Numbered from the stretch's first letter, positions 53,898-61,893 are shown. The stretch: DNA of 64,000 nt from Prevotella sp. (GCA_017557185.1 JAFZAP010000078.1:1-64000); one strand, 5' to 3'. Notes: a model not told the origin generated them from the letters alone. Numbers and translations are program-made.

Positions 53898-53906
53898 GCA
53901 AATATA
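53898..53906 (-). promoter_or_regulatory. -7 promoter box for the secreted GH43
   Basis: TATATTTGC on the minus strand, about 44 bp before the ATG at 53854, matches TAnnTTTGC. It lies within an upstream in-frame extension, ruling out the start at 53944. Confidence 0.55.
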
Positions 53907-54035
53907 CTATATTTTTCGCCCGCATGCGTTATATCCATGTTCATAAGTTTTTGTTACTTGTAAACATGTGGTAAATTGATACAATCAACAAACTATTTGT
54001 GACAAAGTGAATTAGCAAATTCGAAAATGACAAAG

Positions 54036-54137
54036 AGGCAAAGCCGAGCGCGTGTTCGACTCTTTGTCTCTCTGTCTTATTTTGTAAGATTTTGAATAAG
54101 ATTTTGTTAAAATTTTGAGACCGATAGGCCGACCCAT
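54036..54137 (+). repeat. Dispersed block R2, copy 1
   Basis: Starts GAGGCAAAGCCGAGCGCGTG, continues GTTCGACTCTTTGTCTCTCT and a TTTTGTAAGATTTTGAATAA run, and ends with GAGACCGATAGGCCGACCCA. The first 70 bp or so recur at 63217-63300; the second part recurs reversed at 58336-58407. A shorter part is at 29686. Confidence 0.75.
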
Positions 54138-54256
54138 ATAATATTATCAGTGAAATCGGTGTAATCTGTGGTTAATAAAGAGTTGTCTATAGAGAATATT
54201 TTCGTATCTTTCGTTTATTTCGATGTTTACGGAATCGGTAAAAAAACATTAATTCT

Positions 54257-54288
54257 TTTGGTTTTTCTCCCGCTTTTATGTACCTTTG
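54257..54288 (+). promoter_or_regulatory. Promoter of dsbD
   Basis: TTTG at 54257-54260, 20 bp, then TACCTTTG at 54281-54288. The -33 context AATTCTTTTGG is the same as at the tRNA-Leu promoter. Confidence 0.7.
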
Positions 54289-54337
54289 TTGCGAGTTTAA
54301 GCGTTATATAGGTAAAAACCAAACTCACAAAAATAAC

Positions 54338-56356
54338 ATGAAACGAATCACAACAATCTGTTTTCTACTAACGGTCGTCTTCGCCGCACAGGCGCAGATG
54401 CAAGACCCCGTGAAGTTCAAGTCTGAATTGAAGACTGGTTCAGGCCCCGAGGCAGAGATGATCTTCAGCGCCACCATCGACCCGGGCTGGCATGTCTATT
54501 CCACCAACCTCGGACAGGACGGCCCCATTGAGGCTTCGTTGCACGTCAACAAACTCGACGGCGCAGAACTCGTTGGCAAGCTCACACCGAAGGGCAAGGA
54601 GATCTCGCAGTACGACGAGATGTTCGACATGAAGCTTCGCTATTTCGAGAATGCTGTGCAGTTCGTGCAGAAGGTGAAGTTCACGAAGCCGCAATACGAC
54701 ATCGATGCGTATCTGGAATGGGGTGCCTGCAACGACGAGATGTGTATGCCGCCGGGCGAAGTAACGCTGAAGAAGAGCGGCAAGAGTCCGGCTAGCCTCA
54801 CCCCCGACCCCACTGAAGAAAAAGAAGAGAAGGCTGAGGACACCGAGAAGACTGCTGCAGAGGATGTCGCCACTACTCAGACCGACTCGGTAACAGTGGA
54901 TTCCATCCCTTCTGAGGGGATGGGAGAGGCCGGTCTCTGGCGTCCCGTCATCCAGGAGCTCCGCGCTATGGGTAGTGCCGACAGCATCACCAACCACTCG
55001 CTGTGGTACATCCTGCTCATGGGCTTCGTGGGCGGTCTGCTGGCAGTAGCGATGCCCTGCATCTGGCCCATCATCCCGATGACGGTGAGCTTCTTCCTGA
55101 AGCGTAATAAGACAGATCATAAGAAAGGCCTCAAGGACGCCATCACCTACGGCCTGTCCATCATCGTCATCTATTTGGCACTGGGCCTGCTGGTCACCGC
55201 GCTCTTCGGCAGCGACACGCTGAATGCCCTGTCCACGAATGCGGTGTTCAACATCTTCCTGTTCCTGCTGCTGGTGGTGTTCGCCCTGTCGTTCTTCGGA
55301 TGGTTCGAAATCAAATTGCCCGACCGCTGGGCAAACGCCGTCGACACGAAGGCATCGAACACCAGCGGACTGCTGTCCATCTTCCTCATGGCGTTCACGC
55401 TAGTGCTGGTGAGCTTCTCCTGCACCGCACCCATCATCGGACTGCTGCTCGTGGAGACCACCACCAGCGGCAACTGGGTGGCACCCGCACTTGGCATGTT
55501 CGGCTTCGCCCTCGCTCTGGCACTGCCTTTCACGCTGTTCGCGATGTTCCCGTCGTGGCTGAAGCAAGCCCCGAAGTCGGGATCGTGGATGACCACCATA
55601 AAGATTGTGCTGGGATTCATCGAGCTCGCCTTCGCACTGAAGTTCTTCTCCGTTGCCGACCTCGCCTATGGCTGGCACCTCCTCGACCGTGAAGTGTTCC
55701 TGTCGCTGTGGATTGTCATCTTCGGCTTGCTCGGCGCTTACCTCGTGGGCTGGCTGAAGTTCCAGGAAGATGAGATCGGCGGCGACATCCGCAAGCCCAT
55801 GCCCGTACTCTGCATCATGGGCGGCCTCATCTCGTTTGCCTTCGCCATCTATATGATTCCGGGCCTGTGGGGAGCACCGTGTAAGGCTGTGAGCGCCTTC
55901 GCACCGCCCATCAACACGCAGGACTTCAACCTGAACACGAAAACCGTCGAGGCCCGCTTCACCGACTATGAGCAGGGAATGGCGGCAGCACGTGCTGAGG
56001 GCAAGCCCGCCTTCCTCGACTTCACCGGCTTCGGCTGCGTGAACTGCCGGAAGATGGAGGCTGCCGTGTGGACCGACCCGCGTGTGGCCGACAAGCTGCG
56101 CAACGACTACGTGCTCATCTCGCTGTTCGTCGACGACAAGACGCCGCTCGCCGAGCCGTTCGAGGTCACCGACGAGAAGGGCGAAACCCGCGTGCTGCGC
56201 ACGGTAGGAGCGAAGTGGAGCTATCTGCAGAGCCATAAGTTCGGGGCCAACGCCCAACCGTTCTATGTTGTCGTCGATGCCGACGGCAATCCGCTCACCG
56301 GCTCCTACTCCTTCAAGGAAGACGTTCCCGCGTTCCTTGAATTCATTTCTCGTTGA
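54338..56356 (+). CDS. dsbD: DsbD-type thiol:disulfide interchange protein
   Basis: A 672-residue inner-membrane protein that passes electrons from the cytoplasm to periplasmic thiols. The N-terminal periplasmic domain (about 20-150) holds the pair in WGACNDEMCMPPGE. The membrane domain (about 220-500) holds Cys in AMPCIWPIIPMTVSFF and SFSCTAPIIGLLLV. The C-terminal thioredoxin domain has GFGCVNCRKME (Cys567, Cys570). The linker before the membrane part includes palindrome-derived SLTPDPTEE and PSEGMGEAG stretches. The start at 54338 follows its promoter. It may serve the TlpA-like lipoprotein of the SusC/SusD locus. Confidence 0.93.
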   Translation: MKRITTICFLLTVVFAAQAQMQDPVKFKSELKTGSGPEAEMIFSATIDPGWHVYSTNLGQDGPIEASLHVNKLDGAELVGKLTPKGKEISQYDEMFDMKLRYFENAVQFVQKVKFTKPQYDIDAYLEWGACNDEMCMPPGEVTLKKSGKSPASLTPDPTEEKEEKAEDTEKTAAEDVATTQTDSVTVDSIPSEGMGEAGLWRPVIQELRAMGSADSITNHSLWYILLMGFVGGLLAVAMPCIWPIIPMTVSFFLKRNKTDHKKGLKDAITYGLSIIVIYLALGLLVTALFGSDTLNALSTNAVFNIFLFLLLVVFALSFFGWFEIKLPDRWANAVDTKASNTSGLLSIFLMAFTLVLVSFSCTAPIIGLLLVETTTSGNWVAPALGMFGFALALALPFTLFAMFPSWLKQAPKSGSWMTTIKIVLGFIELAFALKFFSVADLAYGWHLLDREVFLSLWIVIFGLLGAYLVGWLKFQEDEIGGDIRKPMPVLCIMGGLISFAFAIYMIPGLWGAPCKAVSAFAPPINTQDFNLNTKTVEARFTDYEQGMAAARAEGKPAFLDFTGFGCVNCRKMEAAVWTDPRVADKLRNDYVLISLFVDDKTPLAEPFEVTDEKGETRVLRTVGAKWSYLQSHKFGANAQPFYVVVDADGNPLTGSYSFKEDVPAFLEFISR

Positions 56357-56371
56357 AAGCATAAAGGGCAT

Positions 56372-56418
56372 AAAGGGGAGTGAAAGGGTATAAAGGGACA
56401 TTAGTCCCACTCCCCTTT
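56372..56418 (+). terminator. Hairpin between dsbD and the desulfidase-like gene
   Basis: AAAGGGGAGTG pairs perfectly with CACTCCCCTTT, and inside it GGGAC pairs with GTCCC around ATTA. It is built from the GGCATAAAGGGGAGTGAAAG repeat also seen at 51620. Confidence 0.5.
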
Positions 56419-56490
56419 AAGCCCTTTAAACCCTTTACCCCCCAACCCCTTAAGCCCCTCCACTCCCCCTTATACCCTTTAAGCCCTAAT

Positions 56491-57831
56491 ATGAAAAAAG
56501 CAACACAACAGGCCATTATCAGCCTGATCAATCAAGAAGTCGTGCCCGCCATTGGCTGTACCGAGCCGATGGCAGTGGCGTTGTGTACGGCCCGAGCTAC
56601 GGAGATGCTCGGCTGCCGACCCGAGAAAATTACTGCCCAGCTGTCGGGCAACATCCTGAAGAATGCTATGGGCGTGGGCATTCCCGGCACGGGGATGATC
56701 GGACTGCCCATCGCCATCGCCCTGGGCGCCCTCATCGGCAAGTCGGAATACAAGCTGGAGGTGTTGAAGGACCTCACCCCCGCTTCCCTTGAAGAAGGAA
56801 AGCGCTACATCGCCGAAAACCGCATCAACATCGGCGTGAAAGACAACTGCTGCGACCTCCTCTATATCGAAATCACCTGCGAGGGCGACGGCCGCAGTGA
56901 GACCGCCATCATCGAGGGGAGTCATACGCACTTTAGAGAGCGACCCACCCCCCAGCCCCTCCCTATAAAGGAGGGGAGTGATCACTCTTCTCAATCACAA
57001 TCGCAAGCTGTAGGAGATTCTACTCCCCTCGCTCATAGAGAGGGGCAGGGGGGAGAGTCCGAGTGTGAGCTTTCGCTCACCCTCCGCCTCGTCTACGACT
57101 TCGCGATGGAGACGCCTGTCGAGGATTTGCGGTTCATCCTGAAGACACAGGAGTTGAATATGGCGGCAGCACGCGAAGCGCTGAAGCACAACTACGGCCA
57201 CAACCTCGGAAAAACCATCGACCGACCGTTGGCAAAGGGAATCTTCGGCAATAGCATCTACTCGCACATCATCGCGAAGACCGCAGCCGCCTGCGATGCC
57301 CGCATGGGCGGTGCGATGATCCCCGTGATGTCGAACTCCGGCTCCGGCAACCAAGGCATTTGCGCCACCAATCCCGTTGCCGTCTATGCCGAGGAGAACG
57401 AGAACACCGAAGAAGAGCTCATCCGCGCGCTCACCCTCTCCCACCTCACCGCCATCTACATCAAGCAGAGCCTCGGCCGCCTCTCCGCCCTCTGCGGCTG
57501 TGTCGTCGCTGGCATCGGCTCCAGCGTGGGCATCACCTACCTCATGGGCGGCGACTACGAGCGCATCTGCCGTTCCGTGAAAAACATGATTGCCAACCTC
57601 ACAGGCATGCTCTGCGACGGTGCGAAGCCCTCGTGCTCGCTGAAGATTGCCTCGGGTGTCAACACCGCCGTCCTCTCCGCCGTCCTCTCTATGGAAGGGA
57701 AGTGCGTATCATCTGCCGAAGGCATCGTCGACGACTGCGTCGACAAGACCATCCGCAACCTCACCAGCATCGGTGCAGAAGCCATGTGCGAAACAGACCG
57801 CAAGGTTCTCGACATCATGACGCACAAGTAG
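56491..57831 (+). CDS. L-cysteine desulfidase / L-serine dehydratase-like protein (UPF0597, CyuA/YhaM type)
   Basis: A 446-residue cytoplasmic protein. AIGCTEPMAVALCTARATEML and NILKNAMGVGIPGTGMIG at the N-terminus, and GMLCDGAKPSCSLKIASGVN near the C-terminus, are the conserved cysteine regions of the iron-sulfur desulfidase family that converts cysteine to pyruvate, sulfide and ammonia. Two GC-rich palindromes are read in frame at about residues 150-190 (PTPQPLPIKEGS and TPLAHREGQGGE), separated by a Q/S stretch, making the protein longer than usual. The start at 56491 matches the family; the frame extends upstream through the repeat. Confidence 0.85.
   Translation: MKKATQQAIISLINQEVVPAIGCTEPMAVALCTARATEMLGCRPEKITAQLSGNILKNAMGVGIPGTGMIGLPIAIALGALIGKSEYKLEVLKDLTPASLEEGKRYIAENRINIGVKDNCCDLLYIEITCEGDGRSETAIIEGSHTHFRERPTPQPLPIKEGSDHSSQSQSQAVGDSTPLAHREGQGGESECELSLTLRLVYDFAMETPVEDLRFILKTQELNMAAAREALKHNYGHNLGKTIDRPLAKGIFGNSIYSHIIAKTAAACDARMGGAMIPVMSNSGSGNQGICATNPVAVYAEENENTEEELIRALTLSHLTAIYIKQSLGRLSALCGCVVAGIGSSVGITYLMGGDYERICRSVKNMIANLTGMLCDGAKPSCSLKIASGVNTAVLSAVLSMEGKCVSSAEGIVDDCVDKTIRNLTSIGAEAMCETDRKVLDIMTHK
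56943..57056. repeat. Two GC-rich palindromes inside the desulfidase-like gene
   Basis: CCCACCCCCCAGCCCCTCCC (56943 region) and a second, inverted copy (57020 region: CTACTCCCCTCGCTCATAGA) add about 40 residues without breaking the frame. Confidence 0.75.
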
Positions 57832-57866
57832 AGAGCAAAGGGAAGGCAGCAGAGCGTCCCTTACCA

Positions 57867-58047
57867 CATTAACCATCATTAACGCAGCGAAACCGCCCGT
57901 TTTTGCACACGTTTGCCCAAAAGCCATTATATTTGGACACTGTGCAACCCAGAAGACCTGCACCCGTAGCACCGGCGACACCGGCTCCCTCCCTAGAGCA
58001 AATCACCAAAGAAACAGCAATTTCCCGCGAGTTAATGTTGGTTAATG
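57867..58047. repeat. Inverted repeat arms (17 bp, 148 bp apart)
   Basis: CATTAACCATCATTAAC at 57867-57883 and GTTAATGTTGGTTAATG at 58031-58047 are reverse complements with one mismatch. Between them I see no supported gene: a frame from 57903 lacks an ATG, a signal peptide or recognisable motifs. 58048-58141 holds only a purine-rich run and AT-rich sequence. Confidence 0.5.
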
Positions 58048-58141
58048 ATAGAGAGAGGGGGAGGGAGAAGGGGGTAATCTGGATAAAAATACAGTTTCTA
58101 TTGCATGAATGTATTTTATTTTACAAATAATCGGCAAATTG

Positions 58142-58174
58142 TTTGGAGATATGTGGAATTATTGCTAACTTTGC
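58142..58174 (+). promoter_or_regulatory. Promoter of the candidate small RNA (plus strand)
   Basis: TTTG at 58142-58145, 20 bp, then TAACTTTGC at 58166-58174. Confidence 0.65.
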
Positions 58175-58180
58175 GCACGC

Positions 58181-58295
58181 AAATCCGTTTAGGATGAATG
58201 AATGCCCCAAAAAAGAAAGCACTCATAATCGATTTTTTTATAACACAACAGACTTAACAGAACAGCCCCAGTCGCGAGACAGGGGCTGTTTTTAA
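58181..58295 (+). ncRNA. Candidate small RNA (plus strand)
   Basis: About 115 nt between a textbook promoter and a strong terminator. A 33-codon ORF (MNECPKKESTHNR...) starts at 58195 but runs through the terminator hairpin to a TAA in the T-run, so it is unlikely to be a protein gene unless the hairpin is only coincidental. I do not recognise a named RNA family. Confidence 0.45.
58261..58295 (+). terminator. Terminator of the candidate small RNA
   Basis: AACAGCCCC/GGGGCTGTT, then after one A-A mismatch GTC/GAC, closed by a GCGA tetraloop (GNRA type), followed by TTTAAATTT. Confidence 0.8.
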
Positions 58296-58335
58296 ATTTA
58301 AACTCCACGTATCACACGTATTTTCACGGATTATT

Positions 58336-58407
58336 ATGGGTCGGCCTATCGGCCTCAAAATTTAACAAAATCTTATCCAAAATAAGACATAGAGACAAAG
58401 AGAGATT
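58336..58407 (-). repeat. Dispersed block R2, reversed partial copy
   Basis: GGGTCGGCCTATCGGCCTCA and the following AAAATCTTATCCAAAATAAGACATAGAGACAAAGAGAG are the reverse complement of 54060-54137, with few changes. Confidence 0.7.
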
Positions 58408-58479
58408 TATTTAACCGCAGATTACTCTGATTTTTTTAGAAACAAATTAGAACTAATTCGAACAAATTAAAACAAAATT

Positions 58480-58690
58480 GTTTTTTATGCGAATGAAACG
58501 AACGAAATTGGATCATGGAGGGCGATTCCGCGTGCGGAATCCAACGTTTGACAGAGCCGGCATTGACAAACGAGTTTGTCATGCAGACTCTATCGAACGT
58601 GTGACGATGGTGGAAACACCATCTCCTCCATTATCCGATTTCATTCGTTGAATTCGCTTCCTTCTATTCCTTAGAATTATCTGGGCAAAA
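58480..58690 (+). repeat. Dispersed structured element, copy B
   Basis: Outer inverted repeats (CGAACGAAATTGGATCATGG at 58500 and CCATTATCCGATTTCATTCG at 58628) enclose GATTCCGC-GT-GCGGAATC (58524-58541), a composite stem CGTTTGACAGAG/CTCTATCGAACG closing over GCATTGACAAAC-GA-GTTTGTCATGC (58560-58584), and GATGGTG-GAAA-CACCATC (58606-58623). The IS1595 element below is inserted at its right edge. Confidence 0.75.
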
Positions 58691-58696
58691 AAATTA

Positions 58697-58725
58697 GGGA
58701 ACTATATACCTGTTGGCAGTAAAAA
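58697..58725 (+). repeat. Left terminal inverted repeat of the IS1595 element
   Basis: Begins GGGAACTATATACC and continues TGTTGGCAGTAAAAA; its partner at 61677-61705 differs at one base. Confidence 0.9.
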
Positions 58726-58748
58726 GTTTTAAATGAATATCTATACAG

Positions 58749-58782
58749 AAAATGAGCGGTCACATTAGTGGCTGCTCATTTT
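58749..58782 (-). terminator. Terminator of cargo gene 1
   Basis: AAAATGAGC/GCTCATTTT with inner GTCAC/GTGGC pairs around ATTA, about 55 bp after the cargo gene stop. Confidence 0.6.
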
Positions 58783-58839
58783 ATAACTAAAATAGAATTA
58801 TTTGTTCTAAATTATATATAGCCATAAAGTTCCCTATTT

Positions 58840-59625
58840 TTATTGTTCACTAGCAGTAATCACTTCTATTTCTTCCATTGTTTTCATCTGTTGTTTGAAC
58901 TCAACACCATTAATAATTCCGTCTCTTAAATTTTCAAGTAAATCTAAATTACCGTTAGCCCAAGTTAAAACCAAATTAACATGTTTTTGAGGTATCTTAA
59001 TAGGGGGTAATTTCCCATTATCCATAATTTGCATACTAGGAATGGCAATTGGCATCCACATACGAGGATTAGAAACATCTTTGTCTTGCTGAAACTTCAT
59101 TCTATAACTACCATTATGCCCACTATTTAAATAAGAATTGGTATCGTCAATATATACCCATATTGGTAAGCCAGTTTTGTCTGGGCCATAATTACTCATT
59201 TCAGCAATATAAGACGCACTATAATGATATGCGTGACTATTCTTATATGATTCAATAGCATCAAAAAACTCTGGACCATCTATTTCCATATTAGCAAAAG
59301 CACATAATGAATCATAGTTGTCTTTTATGAACATAATTATCTCGGAAGGTATTTCAAGTGATGAAGTGGCTTCTTTTACAATATCTACTGGATATACGTT
59401 GTTTCCATTGACAACATACAAACATAAAGGATGATTGTAGTATTCATATGTCTTACCACAATCCACAATAATGTCACAAGGCAAACCAGTATCTCTTTGA
59501 TGTAGATATGTAACGCCTTCTGTTAATTCTTCATCTTGAAGTGTTTTAGCATAACCTTCTGCAACAATATTTGTTGCCAAATATTGATTGATTTCTTCTG
59601 ATATTATCTTGTCAATATTATCCAT
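58840..59625 (-). CDS. Transposon cargo gene 1, uncharacterised
   Basis: A 261-residue protein with no signal peptide or membrane segment. It begins MDNIDKIISEEINQYLATNI, a style of N-terminus I associate with large Bacteroidota phages, then strands such as GLPCDIIVDCGKTYEYYNHPLCLYVVNGNNVYPVDIV. No catalytic motif is recognised. AT-richer than the flanks. Its promoter (TATATTTGC, plus 59665-59673) overlaps that of cargo gene 2 in opposite orientation. I do not assign a function. Confidence 0.7.
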   Translation of the reverse strand: MDNIDKIISEEINQYLATNIVAEGYAKTLQDEELTEGVTYLHQRDTGLPCDIIVDCGKTYEYYNHPLCLYVVNGNNVYPVDIVKEATSSLEIPSEIIMFIKDNYDSLCAFANMEIDGPEFFDAIESYKNSHAYHYSASYIAEMSNYGPDKTGLPIWVYIDDTNSYLNSGHNGSYRMKFQQDKDVSNPRMWMPIAIPSMQIMDNGKLPPIKIPQKHVNLVLTWANGNLDLLENLRDGIINGVEFKQQMKTMEEIEVITASEQ

Positions 59626-59655
59626 AATTATACGTTTATATTCTACTATAAATAC

Positions 59656-59673
59656 TATCTTTGTGCAAATATA
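59656..59673. promoter_or_regulatory. Overlapping divergent promoters of the two cargo genes
   Basis: TATCTTTG on the plus strand (59656-59663) and TATATTTGC on the minus strand (plus 59665-59673) are one base apart, so polymerase could probably use only one at a time. Confidence 0.5.
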
Positions 59674-59729
59674 TATAAAAAAATCGAGAAAAACAAATCC
59701 TACGTGATATTTATTTAGAAAAAAGAACT

Positions 59730-60458
59730 ATGAGATATATTAAAGTATTTGAAGAGCATTCTGACTATGAAGACTTCGTAAGTGGTGGTACGATGGATTT
59801 GCCAAATGTATCACATTGTATCGTTGAGAATGAGGTGCATTATAATCCGTATATACCACCATTAAAAGTTGTAGCGACTTTTAACATGGAAAATAGTAGT
59901 TGGATGGGCATAGTTGGGATGATTAGCCAAGGAGAAGATGATGCAGAAGTGTATACGAATTCATTTAGTGAGATTGAAGTTGATGGCGTAGCAGTATCAA
60001 TAAGTGATTTAATCGCCCACGATGGAATGGTGCAAGCAACCGCAGGAAATCATACCGTAACATATACATTAAATGGTAGCGAAATTGGGTATCGTAGTTT
60101 TTATGCTAATTGCGGAGGTTTAGTTAGTATAAATATCCCAGATGGTGTTACAAGTATTGGTGAACGGTCTTTTGCTATATGTCCATTATCTTCAATAACG
60201 ATTCCAAACAGTGTGACAAATATTGATGATGAGGCGTTCTATGAAGCAACAAGTTTAAGAAGTGTAGTGATAAACGCAACCACACCGCCATCAATAGGTG
60301 AAGGTGTATTCACTTATTGGTACGTTGATGAAATAACATATGAGGAAGAATATCGTCCATTGGACGTTACGATTTATGTTCCAAGTGGTTCCGTTAACGC
60401 ATATAAGACCGCACCAGGGTGGAGTGATTATGCAAGTAAAATACAGGCAATACCATAA
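59730..60458 (+). CDS. Transposon cargo gene 2, BspA-type leucine-rich-repeat protein
   Basis: A 242-residue protein. The N-terminus (MRYIKVFEEHSDYEDFV, then MDLPNVSHCIVENEVHYNPY) resembles segments of Bacteroidota phage and mobile-element surface proteins. The C-terminal half contains BspA-type leucine-rich repeats (LVSINIPDGVTSIGERSFAI, LSSITIPNSVTNIDDEAFYE). No signal peptide is seen. Such repeats often bind proteins or surfaces. It has its own promoter and meets the transposase gene end to end. Confidence 0.75.
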   Translation: MRYIKVFEEHSDYEDFVSGGTMDLPNVSHCIVENEVHYNPYIPPLKVVATFNMENSSWMGIVGMISQGEDDAEVYTNSFSEIEVDGVAVSISDLIAHDGMVQATAGNHTVTYTLNGSEIGYRSFYANCGGLVSINIPDGVTSIGERSFAICPLSSITIPNSVTNIDDEAFYEATSLRSVVINATTPPSIGEGVFTYWYVDEITYEEEYRPLDVTIYVPSGSVNAYKTAPGWSDYASKIQAIP

Positions 60459-60481
60459 AGTGAAAACAAATAAACGCATAC

Positions 60482-60512
60482 AAGGGATAATCTCAAACGG
60501 GGTTATCCCTTT
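60482..60512. terminator. Bidirectional terminator between cargo gene 2 and the transposase
   Basis: AAGGGATAA pairs with TTATCCCTT around a loop; T-rich sequence follows on the plus strand (TCTTTAT). Confidence 0.6.
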
Positions 60513-60514
60513 CT

Positions 60515-61528
60515 TTATGCGCTGTGTTTCATCTTCCACATAATGTAGTTGATGACCCTGCGAGTGCGGAAATGCTCAATGCTGACCACACTTGACAATG
60601 AGAGAACGTCTGTATAGTCAAAGGTTTTCACGGCCTTCGAGAACATATCCTCGAAACGGAATGAGGCCTTCTCGTCCCTCGTGTTCCAACGGTACACCTG
60701 CTCGTCGATGTAACGCTGCAAGTAGTCCTTGGACACGCAATGGTATGTGCTGAACACCACACGCTTGAAGTGTGCCCAAAAGCCCTCGATGCCGTTGGTG
60801 TGGATGTCATTGGCACGTACATACTCACGCTGGCTGTGGTTCACAAAAACGTGATTATAACCGTTCTCATCCAACTTGTGGTAGATGGATGCTTCGTCAG
60901 TATAAGTAGTACTTCCTTGCTCCACGAACTGCGACACTATGGGCATAAGGGTTGCACCCTTGGTATCCTCCACCTTCATGGCAACCACCTTGCCCTCACG
61001 CTCAACCATGCCGAAGATGGGAGTCTTGGTCTTCGTTGAACGTCCCTGAGTGCCCTCGGTCTTCTTAGACTCATGCTTATTGGTCTCACGGCCACCAAGG
61101 TACATCTCGTCCATCTCAACCTCTCCATTGAGAGATACAGCGTCAGACTGACCGTACAGGCCACGAATCTTGTGCAGCATGAACCAAGCGGTCTTCTGAG
61201 TAACATTGATGTCCCTCGACAACTGAAGAGATGAAACACCCTTCTTGTGGGAAGATACGAGGTACATTGCCATGAACCACTTGCGGAGGCTAATCTTCGT
61301 GTTCTCGAAGATTGTACCTACGGTAACAGAGAAGTGCTTCGCACAGTCCTTGCAGATATAGCGACCTTCTGCCGTCATATAGGTGTGAGTGCATCCGCAG
61401 TAGGGACAGACTGCATTTCCCTCGCCCCATCGCTCCTGTGCGATTGCAGCCTTGCACTTGTCCTCGGTGTTGAAGAAATCAACGAGTTGGAAGAGGGATT
61501 CGAACTTTGTGAAACTGATGTGTGTCAT
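60515..61528 (-). CDS. IS1595-family transposase
   Basis: A 337-residue DDE-type transposase. An N-terminal zinc ribbon (CPYCGC ... CKDC, about 42-65) is followed by a helix-turn-helix (MAMYLVSSHKKGVSSLQLSRDINVTQKTAWFMLHKIR) and the catalytic core: EMDEMYLGG (first Asp), TYTDEASIYHKL (second Asp), and NGIEGFWAHFKR (Asn/Glu region of this family). The start at 61528 lies downstream of the promoter box at 61570; the frame extends upstream to 61588. No frameshift or stop, so it may be active. Confidence 0.93.
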   Translation of the reverse strand: MTHISFTKFESLFQLVDFFNTEDKCKAAIAQERWGEGNAVCPYCGCTHTYMTAEGRYICKDCAKHFSVTVGTIFENTKISLRKWFMAMYLVSSHKKGVSSLQLSRDINVTQKTAWFMLHKIRGLYGQSDAVSLNGEVEMDEMYLGGRETNKHESKKTEGTQGRSTKTKTPIFGMVEREGKVVAMKVEDTKGATLMPIVSQFVEQGSTTYTDEASIYHKLDENGYNHVFVNHSQREYVRANDIHTNGIEGFWAHFKRVVFSTYHCVSKDYLQRYIDEQVYRWNTRDEKASFRFEDMFSKAVKTFDYTDVLSLSSVVSIEHFRTRRVINYIMWKMKHSA

Positions 61529-61569
61529 AACGGTATACTTGCTAAATGGTTTATAATCAAATTCTACTA

Positions 61570-61577
61570 CAAATATA
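61570..61577 (-). promoter_or_regulatory. -7 promoter box for the transposase
   Basis: TATATTTG on the minus strand, 42 bp before the ATG at 61528. Confidence 0.45.
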
Positions 61578-61622
61578 CCATTTTTCAAGTATTATACTTG
61601 AATTCATACGTATAACAACGAA

Positions 61623-61656
61623 AAATCCGCAGGAATCTCATCTTTCATGCGGATTT
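61623..61656. terminator. Hairpin near the right end of the transposon
   Basis: AAATCCGCA pairs with TGCGGATTT. It may block outside transcription from entering the transposase gene. Confidence 0.55.
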
Positions 61657-61676
61657 GCATATCTATTCATGGGAAT

Positions 61677-61705
61677 TTTTTACTGCCAACAAGTATATAG
61701 TTCCC
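61677..61705 (-). repeat. Right terminal inverted repeat of the IS1595 element
   Basis: Ends AGTATATAGTTCCC; partner of 58697-58725. The target duplication AAAAATTA follows at 61706-61713. Confidence 0.9.
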
Positions 61706-61893
61706 AAAAATTAATGATAATTTGTGGATAATTTGTGGGAATTTGTGTTGAAAATGGTTATCACCGAAGGTACTCTTGCACGGAAAACAAAGCAAAAATT
61801 ATCTTTTTTGTTTTGTATTCTCCTCACTAATTGGATAAATTTCTCACACTCGAAAAAGTAATAGCTTTCTTTTTGCATTTCCCTCACTAATTC

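Larger units (their letters stand above)
58697..61705 (-). mobile_element. IS1595-family transposon with two cargo genes (3,009 bp)
   Basis: 29-bp terminal inverted repeats at 58697-58725 and 61677-61705 (both start GGGAACTATATAC; one mismatch) and a perfect 8-bp target duplication AAAAATTA at 58689-58696 and 61706-61713 define the ends. It contains a transposase gene (minus) and two AT-rich passenger genes in a divergent pair. Removing it rejoins GCAAAAAAATTAATGATAA, similar to the edge of copy A near 650. IS1595 elements are known to carry passenger genes. All ends and genes look intact, so the insertion is probably recent. Confidence 0.9.

Noticed and set aside
57903-58130. Possible small gene after the desulfidase-like gene
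   Set aside because: No ATG, proline/alanine-rich start from palindrome-like sequence, and no family resemblance.
58195-58296. 33-codon protein gene
   Set aside because: Its last third is the terminator hairpin and the stop codon lies in the T-run, which is better explained as an RNA end.
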